A stretch of DNA of 8,469 bases from Archaeoglobi archaeon (lineage in GTDB: Archaea; Halobacteriota; Archaeoglobi; Archaeoglobales; Archaeoglobaceae), in assembly GCA_004347865.1 (NCBI GenBank), contig QNUZ01000102.1, positions 1 to 8,469 on the forward strand, written 5' to 3'. Under the pieces are notes generated by a model. The model made no database searches and had not been told where the DNA came from. It saw only the letters and a program-made list of their open reading frames with translations. How positions within the stretch are numbered: position 1 is the stretch's first letter; every line of letters begins with the position of its first letter. Position numbers and translations under genes: made by a program. Positions 4,377 through 8,469 of this stretch are shown in pieces.

Positions 4377-6332
4377 TTATCGACCCTTGAACTTTGGTTT
4401 TTCTTTGCTTAGGAAGGCCGAAATGCCTTCTTTCATGTCTTCGGTAGAGAAAGCCAAACCCGCGGCTGTGCACTCCCACTCCATTCCAACATCCGCTGGA
4501 ACTTCTGCACCCTTGTTGATCAGCCTCTTTATCAAGGCAATTGAAATCGGAGCGCACCTCTCGACGATGTTCTTAGCATACTTTAGAACCTCCTCCTCGA
4601 ACTTGTCATCATCGAAAACCTTGTTTACGATGCCCCATCTCTCCGCTTCGACGGCGTTGATCCTTTCCCCAGTCAGAGCCAATTGCATGGCCCTGCTAAT
4701 TCCCACAAGCTTCGCAAGTCTCTGCGTCCCGCTCCAGCCAGGAATTATACCCAGCGTAACTTCAGGCAAACCAAATATCGCTGACTTCTTTGCAAGCCTT
4801 ATATCGCAGTTCATCGCAATTTCGAATCCTCCTCCAAGGGCGTATCCGTTAACCGCTGCAATCACAAGTTTTGGAATCTCGCCTAACCTTCTGAATATTC
4901 TTTCTCCTTTTCTGTTATGCTCCAAAAAGTCGAATGGATGGAATATGGGGGAAGAAAGATCTGCTCCAGCGGAAAAAGCCCTTTCTCCGGCGCCAGTTAT
5001 TATTATAACTCTTGTCTCTTCGTCCTTCCAGAGCATTGTAATTGCTTTGTCAAGTTCATCTAGCAGTTCCGGAGAGATCGTGTTCAGCCTCTCTGGTCTG
5101 TTCAGAATCAGCTTTGTTATTCCATCCCCGAGCTTCTCTATCTTTATGGTCTGGAATTCTTCCACCTGTTGTGGAGCTTTTTCACCCTCAACCATCTGCC
5201 TCACCTTCTTTTCCTTTATACTTTGAGCTGGTTCGAATATCTTTTTACCAAACATGTTTGCCAGCTCGTTTAGCCTGTTCAGGAGCTGGTCTTCATCTAT
5301 CATCGTCTTAAAAATCTCGAAAGGTCCGAATGGTCGGTTTAGACCGAGTTTCATGGCCTTATCGATATCCTCGGGCTTTGCAACCCCCATTTCCACGAGT
5401 TTGACAGCCTCGTTTATCTCGACCATTGTGAAATCCAGCGGGCTTATTTTATCCGTTGCTTTGCTCAGATCGATTTCGGGTCTTCCTTTGCTCCAGTCAT
5501 ACCAGCCCTTCCCGGTCTTCTTTCCCAGCTTGTTTGACTTCACCATCTCCTCCAGAATCTTCGGTGGTTCGTAGTCCGGACTTATCGTCTTTGCATAATA
5601 CTTGTTTGCATGGTAGAACACATCTATTCCCGTGAAGTCCATGAGCTCGAAGGGGCCCATTGGCAGCCCCATCCTCTTAACGGCAGCATCGACCTCTTCC
5701 GGTGTTGCAATGCCCTTTTCGATTATGGACATCAGCAGAGCCCCAGCAGGAGCCTGAACCCTGTTCACTATGAATCCCGGGACGTCTTTGTTAACAACAA
5801 CAGGCTCCTTACCAATTTTCTTTACGTATCCCACACATATCTCTACAGTCTCATCACTCGTCTTTTCCCCCTTTATTACCTCTACTAGCCTCATTAAAAC
5901 CGGCGGATTAAAGAAGTGGAGCCCTATGAATTTGTCCTCCCTCTTTGTAGCCTTTGCAAGATCCGTGATTCTCATTGTAGAAGTATTGCTCGCGAAGATA
6001 CACTCTGGCTTTGCGATCCTGTCACAATCGGCGAAAACCTGTGTTTTTATCTCGAAAACTTCTGGGACTGCTTCTATAACCAGATCCGCATCTTTTACCG
6101 CTTCGGCCAAGTCTACTGTTGGATGAATTCTTGCAATAACCTCTTCAACATTGCTAATTTTTCCCTTTTCCTGAAGCTTTAGGAGGCTCTGTTTTATCCT
6201 TTCCATTCCTCTATCGACGAATTCCTTCTTTATATCTCTCATCCAGACTTCGTAGCCAGCTATAGCACTGACCTCAGCGATTCCATGCCCCATGTCACCA
6301 GCTCCTAGAACAGCAACCTTTTTTATTTCCAT
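4377..6332 (-). CDS. Bifunctional 3-hydroxyacyl-CoA dehydrogenase / enoyl-CoA hydratase
   Basis: This is a 651-residue fusion with the dehydrogenase first and the hydratase last, the reverse of bacterial FadB. The NAD-binding domain begins VAVLGAGDMGHGIAE (GxGxxG, 10-15). Ser118, His139 (GLHFFNP) and Glu151 match the family's catalytic set, and FIVNR (187-191) opens the C-terminal dehydrogenase domain. A second partial 3HCDH-type segment spans about 297-355. The hydratase domain (about 395-651) has oxyanion-hole segments SAGADL (454-459) and ALGGGFE (498-504) and both catalytic glutamates, Glu504 and Glu524. It therefore should hydrate enoyl-CoA and oxidise the 3-hydroxyacyl-CoA with NAD+. 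This is the architecture of crotonyl-CoA hydratase/3-hydroxybutyryl-CoA dehydrogenase of Sulfolobales and of the beta-oxidation enzymes of Archaeoglobus. ATG 6332 is chosen; an in-frame GTG at 6341 would also fit the promoter. Confidence 0.94.
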   Translation of the reverse strand: MEIKKVAVLGAGDMGHGIAEVSAIAGYEVWMRDIKKEFVDRGMERIKQSLLKLQEKGKISNVEEVIARIHPTVDLAEAVKDADLVIEAVPEVFEIKTQVFADCDRIAKPECIFASNTSTMRITDLAKATKREDKFIGLHFFNPPVLMRLVEVIKGEKTSDETVEICVGYVKKIGKEPVVVNKDVPGFIVNRVQAPAGALLMSIIEKGIATPEEVDAAVKRMGLPMGPFELMDFTGIDVFYHANKYYAKTISPDYEPPKILEEMVKSNKLGKKTGKGWYDWSKGRPEIDLSKATDKISPLDFTMVEINEAVKLVEMGVAKPEDIDKAMKLGLNRPFGPFEIFKTMIDEDQLLNRLNELANMFGKKIFEPAQSIKEKKVRQMVEGEKAPQQVEEFQTIKIEKLGDGITKLILNRPERLNTISPELLDELDKAITMLWKDEETRVIIITGAGERAFSAGADLSSPIFHPFDFLEHNRKGERIFRRLGEIPKLVIAAVNGYALGGGFEIAMNCDIRLAKKSAIFGLPEVTLGIIPGWSGTQRLAKLVGISRAMQLALTGERINAVEAERWGIVNKVFDDDKFEEEVLKYAKNIVERCAPISIALIKRLINKGAEVPADVGMEWECTAAGLAFSTEDMKEGISAFLSKEKPKFKGR

Positions 6333-6360
6333 GTTTCCCACCAGTGAAAAGCTCAGTATT

Positions 6361-6372
6361 CAATTAAAAAAT
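6361..6372 (-). promoter_or_regulatory. TATA box of the dehydrogenase/hydratase gene, overlapping a T tract
   Basis: The minus strand reads GATTTTTTAATTG. The AT core (6371-6364) is centred about 26 nt before 6341, so transcription should begin near the GTG at 6341, nine bases before the ATG at 6332. The same T6 lies 19-24 bases after the stop of the upstream gene (6390) and could end its transcript, so this gap may hold both a terminator and a promoter. Confidence 0.5.
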
Positions 6373-6389
6373 CTTTCTATTCTGACTCT

Positions 6390-7118
6390 CTATTGAAGTT
6401 TTGCCAAGAAATTTCTCACGTTTTCCTCCACTCTCAAATAATCGTAGGTATAAACCGCAACGTTGCCTACTGGGGTTCCTTTAAGCTTTAATGGATTGAA
6501 TGGTTCTCTACCGTTGAAAAATATCAGAGTATCACATCTATGCTCAACTCCATTAACCCTCACTGCCTCGACTTTTTCTTTTCCTATGACCTGGATGTCC
6601 TCCCCCTCTGCCTCCACAAATTCGAAATCATATTCCATTTCCTCAAGCTGTTTTTCAGCTAGGTTTACCACGAAGTCTCTTTTTCCTGCAATCAGTATTT
6701 TTTCTCCGAGTTTTTTATTTTCAGAAAGAATGCGCAGCGATTGGTCGAGAGTGTAAATTCCCGACATTTTCTTTCTCAAAACGTTTAGCCTCATGGGTAC
6801 TTTATCTGCAGCGCCCGTACATAGAATTGCTCTCCGCGCCTCAAATCGCTTTAGTCCATTTCTTGAGTTTACTATCACTGGTTTTGATTTAATCACCGTT
6901 CCCAAATCGATGTTTACTTCTTTTTTCAATTCATTTACCTCTTCGATGAATTTAAAATATTTTTCAGTAAATACCCCAAGCTTCGAAAACACCTCAAGTT
7001 CTCCCCCGGCACAGCGCATGTCAAATACAAGAACTTCAAACCCTTTTTCGATCAGTTTTCTGGCGCAATGAAGACCCGCATATCCGGCACCTATGACAAC
7101 ATAGTCTACGGAAGCCAT
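6390..7118 (-). CDS. Short thioredoxin-reductase-like FAD protein with degenerate NAD(P) site
   Basis: This 242-residue protein starts with an intact FAD Rossmann motif, VVIGAGYAG (7-15). Asp33 (VFD) ends the second strand, a GGEL patch follows (38-41), and a TGA turn (101-103) matches the ATGA motif of the class II pyridine-nucleotide-disulfide oxidoreductase group. It is shorter than thioredoxin reductase (about 300-320 residues). The redox CxxC is absent: the only cysteines are at 18, 36, 100 and 195, all apart. The second Rossmann motif is eroded to AGKRDFV (144-150), and the usual C-terminal GD motif for FAD is not visible. It may bind FAD without using NAD(P)H, perhaps as a subunit or a decayed paralogue. 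It is upstream of the dehydrogenase/hydratase gene, with separate promoters. Function unknown. Confidence 0.72.
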   Translation of the reverse strand: MASVDYVVIGAGYAGLHCARKLIEKGFEVLVFDMRCAGGELEVFSKLGVFTEKYFKFIEEVNELKKEVNIDLGTVIKSKPVIVNSRNGLKRFEARRAILCTGAADKVPMRLNVLRKKMSGIYTLDQSLRILSENKKLGEKILIAGKRDFVVNLAEKQLEEMEYDFEFVEAEGEDIQVIGKEKVEAVRVNGVEHRCDTLIFFNGREPFNPLKLKGTPVGNVAVYTYDYLRVEENVRNFLAKLQ

Positions 7119-7149
7119 CTTGGGTCACTCTCAACAAAAGTAGATTATC

Positions 7150-7166
7150 TCTGTATAAAATTATTT
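7150..7166 (-). promoter_or_regulatory. TATA box of the short FAD protein gene
   Basis: The minus strand reads AAATAATTTTATACAG. The box TTTTATAC (7160-7153) predicts a start near 7130, giving a leader of about 12 nt before ATG 7118. The leader is AGAGTGACCCAAG-like, with a weak GTGA match to the 16S end. Confidence 0.5.
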
Positions 7167-7170
7167 TGTT

Positions 7171-7197
7171 TGCTCAGAAAGGGCAAGCTTATTAACA
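7171..7197 (+). promoter_or_regulatory. Promoter of the XTP/dITP pyrophosphatase gene
   Basis: CTTATTAA (7188-7195) is centred 26-27 nt before the ATG at 7218, so the mRNA should be leaderless. TGCTCAGAAAG (7171-7181) lies just upstream and repeats the 11-mer at 3086-3096 before another gene. The two divergent promoters of this 99-nt gap sit side by side without overlap. Confidence 0.5.
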
Positions 7198-7217
7198 TTC
7201 CCAAAAAATTTTAGGCG

Positions 7218-7778
7218 ATGAAATTCGTAACGTCAAACGAGGGCAAGTTCCGAGAAGCGAAGGCGATAGCCGAGAATTTTTCAATTCAGATAGAGTGGAT
7301 TAAAATGGAGTACGAAGAACCACAGGGATTCAATCTCGAAGAAATTGCTACAAAAAGTGCTGAGAAACTTGTGGATAAGATAAAGGGTCCCTTCTTCATT
7401 GAGGATAGCGGCCTGTTTATAGAGTCCCTCAATGGATTTCCCGGCCCATATTCCAGCTATGTTTTTAAAACGATTGGTAATAGAGGGATACTTAAATTGA
7501 TGGAGGGGATTTCAAACAGAAGAGCATACTTTAAGTCTGTGATCGCCTATTTTGACGGTAGCAGGATAACGTTGTTTGATGGTGTTGTTGAAGGCAGGAT
7601 CTCTTACGAGATCAGAGGCAACAAGGGGTTCGGGTTCGATCCAATTTTTCTTTACGGAGATAGAACCTTTGCAGAGATGGGCGAGGAAAAGAATAACGTC
7701 TCGCACAGGAGAAGGGCGTTGGAGAAGCTCTTTAGCTCAGTCGCCAACGTCCCCATATCCAAAGGGTGCGATGTTTAA
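7218..7778 (+). CDS. rdgB: XTP/dITP pyrophosphatase (RdgB/HAM1 family)
   Basis: The 186-residue enzyme hydrolyses non-canonical purine triphosphates (dITP, XTP, ITP) to monophosphate and pyrophosphate, keeping them out of DNA and RNA in the cytoplasm. The family motifs are all present: N-terminal FVTSNEGKF (3-11) with the SNxxK triphosphate contact, EDSGL (62-66) with the metal-binding acidic pair, NGFPGPYSS (72-80), GFGFDPIF (137-144) and SHRRRAL (162-168). Length matches archaeal members (about 185 residues). ATG 7218 sits at the predicted transcription start and gives the expected short beta-strand N-terminus. It converges on the thermosome gene with a 39-nt gap. From memory, unverified, the same two genes are neighbours in Archaeoglobus fulgidus. 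Confidence 0.95.
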   Translation: MKFVTSNEGKFREAKAIAENFSIQIEWIKMEYEEPQGFNLEEIATKSAEKLVDKIKGPFFIEDSGLFIESLNGFPGPYSSYVFKTIGNRGILKLMEGISNRRAYFKSVIAYFDGSRITLFDGVVEGRISYEIRGNKGFGFDPIFLYGDRTFAEMGEEKNNVSHRRRALEKLFSSVANVPISKGCDV

Positions 7779-7815
7779 AAAGTCCCAAAAAGATTAAAAA
7801 GATTTAATTTTAAAA
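7776..7815 (-). terminator. Triple T5 termination region after the thermosome gene
   Basis: On the minus strand, downstream of the thermosome TGA (7820-7818), three T5 runs occur at 7800-7796, 7791-7787 and 7781-7777, following a TTTTTAAAATTAAAT stretch. Repeated T runs are the normal archaeal termination signal and suit a highly transcribed chaperonin gene. The last run overlaps the rdgB stop codon. Confidence 0.55.
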
Positions 7816-7817
7816 AT

Positions 7818-8469
7818 TCAGTCTTCCGAGGAGGATTCAGATTCGGATTCTTCTTCCTCCTTCTTTCCGCTCTCTTCTAGCCCTCCTTTGCTCTCAGAAC
7901 CTTTGGCAGCTATCACATCGTCTATTCTGAGAATCATTATTGCAACTTCCGTTGCACCGCTTATTGCCTGTTTCTTTACCTTAACGGGTTCCATGACGCC
8001 AGAAGCTAGCATGTCTGAAGCCTTTCCCTTGAAGACGTCTACACCATACGTGCTCTTGCCCTCTTCGTGAGCCTTTCTGAGTTCCACGATTATGTCTATT
8101 GGATCAAGACCCGCGTTCTCGGCCAGGCTTCTTGGGATCACTTCCAGAGCGCTAGCAAACGCCTCTATCGCGAGCTGCTCTCTTCCGCCCACGCTTGGTG
8201 CCCACTGCTTCAGCCTGAGACTCAGCTCCATCTCTGGTGCTCCACCGCCTGCAACGATCTTTCCACTCTCGAGAACGCACTTTGCAACCTTTATTCCGTC
8301 AATGAGGTTTCTCTCAGCCTCATCAACTACATGCTCGCTTCCTCCTCTGACCAGAATCGTTACCGCCTTCGGATTCTTGCAGCCCTCAATGAAGACCATC
8401 TTCTCATCGCCAACCTTCCTCTCCTCAACTAGCTCCGCCTCGCCGAGATCCGCAGGTGTAATCTCTCTG
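7818..8469 (-). CDS. ths: Thermosome (group II chaperonin) subunit, C-terminal part
   Basis: The reading frame runs from the window edge to a TGA at 7820-7818, giving 216 of the usual 540-550 residues. The internal ATG at 8399 is not the start: the 23 codons above it read ITPADLGEAELVEERKVGDE, part of the apical domain. Then come VEGCKNPKAVTILVRGG-type sequence, GGGAPEMELSLRL (the nucleotide-proximal turn of the intermediate/equatorial domain), ENAGLDPIDIIVELR and the equatorial SGVMEPVKVK..GATEVAIMILRIDDVI block. The tail is acidic and serine-rich (KKEEEESESESSSED) instead of the GGM-rich tail seen in some subunits. The protein forms the double-ring ATP-driven folding chamber of archaea. Archaeoglobales have more than one subunit; adjacency to rdgB suggests the alpha type, but this is not proven. 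Confidence 0.95.
   Translation of the reverse strand, partial: REITPADLGEAELVEERKVGDEKMVFIEGCKNPKAVTILVRGGSEHVVDEAERNLIDGIKVAKCVLESGKIVAGGGAPEMELSLRLKQWAPSVGGREQLAIEAFASALEVIPRSLAENAGLDPIDIIVELRKAHEEGKSTYGVDVFKGKASDMLASGVMEPVKVKKQAISGATEVAIMILRIDDVIAAKGSESKGGLEESGKKEEEESESESSSED

Noticed and set aside
4093..4557. Minus-strand frame of 154 codons spanning the end of the flavoprotein gene and the end of the dehydrogenase/hydratase gene
   Set aside because: It crosses two real genes in wrong frames and the intergenic T tract, with no domain recognisable.
4387..5226. Long open frame (279 codons) on the plus strand inside the dehydrogenase/hydratase gene
   Set aside because: It is antisense to a well-supported enzyme with intact catalytic motifs, is very rich in Ser and Pro, and has no promoter or recognisable motif. 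It is a shadow of the codon use on the other strand.
7818..8399. Thermosome gene starting at the ATG at 8399
   Set aside because: The frame stays open to the window edge and the upstream codons encode conserved apical-domain sequence, so 8399 is an internal methionine.
8067..8432. Plus-strand frame of 121 codons opposite the thermosome gene
   Set aside because: The thermosome frame on the minus strand is certain and covers it fully.
1..8469. CRISPR array, tRNA or rRNA genes
   Set aside because: No regularly spaced direct repeats, no tRNA-like TTCGAATC arm within a cloverleaf, and no rRNA-like segment were seen; nearly all sequence is accounted for by protein genes and the two short hairpin regions.

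Overview
The window looks like chromosomal DNA of a hyperthermophilic archaeon, most probably of the Archaeoglobales (Archaeoglobus, Geoglobus or Ferroglobus type). The evidence is a group II chaperonin (thermosome) subunit, a KaiC/RAD55-type RecA-fold protein, a fused 3-hydroxyacyl-CoA dehydrogenase/enoyl-CoA hydratase of the archaeal type, AT-rich archaeal TATA boxes about 26 nt upstream of start codons (leaderless mRNAs), and oligo-T tracts after stop codons. The genus is inferred from gene content and style; no search was run.

Layout. 2-169 (+) is the C-terminal end of adenine deaminase. 170-296 is a convergent gap holding a hairpin that resembles an IS200/IS605 right end. 297-1980 (-) is a two-gene ABC-2 exporter operon, with the ATPase first and the permease overlapping its 3' end. 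1981-2300 carries the ATPase promoter and, beyond it, a compact palindrome-ended element: a left-end hairpin, a 40-codon TnpB-tail-like ORF, nested stems and a right-end hairpin. I read this as a non-autonomous IS200/IS605 derivative (PATE type) with an omega-RNA-like 3' end. 2301-3014 (-) is a KaiC-like protein whose Walker A motif has been lost. 3127-4344 (+) is a flavoprotein of the amine oxidase/desaturase fold, divergent from it. 4377-6332 (-) is the dehydrogenase/hydratase fusion of fatty-acid beta-oxidation or C4 acyl-CoA metabolism. 6390-7118 (-) is a short thioredoxin-reductase-like FAD protein with an eroded NAD(P) site. 7218-7778 (+) is the XTP/dITP pyrophosphatase. 7818-8469 (-) is the C-terminal 216 residues of a thermosome subunit, continuing past the window.

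How it fits together. Most genes are single transcription units with their own promoter; the only clear operon is the ABC exporter. Housekeeping functions (purine salvage, nucleotide-pool cleaning, protein folding, acyl-CoA oxidation) surround a more variable part at about 250-3100. That part holds the exporter, the two IS200/IS605-like relics that flank it in the same orientation, and the KaiC-like protein. It is the most interesting part of the window. I saw no tRNA, rRNA or CRISPR array, and no intact transposase.
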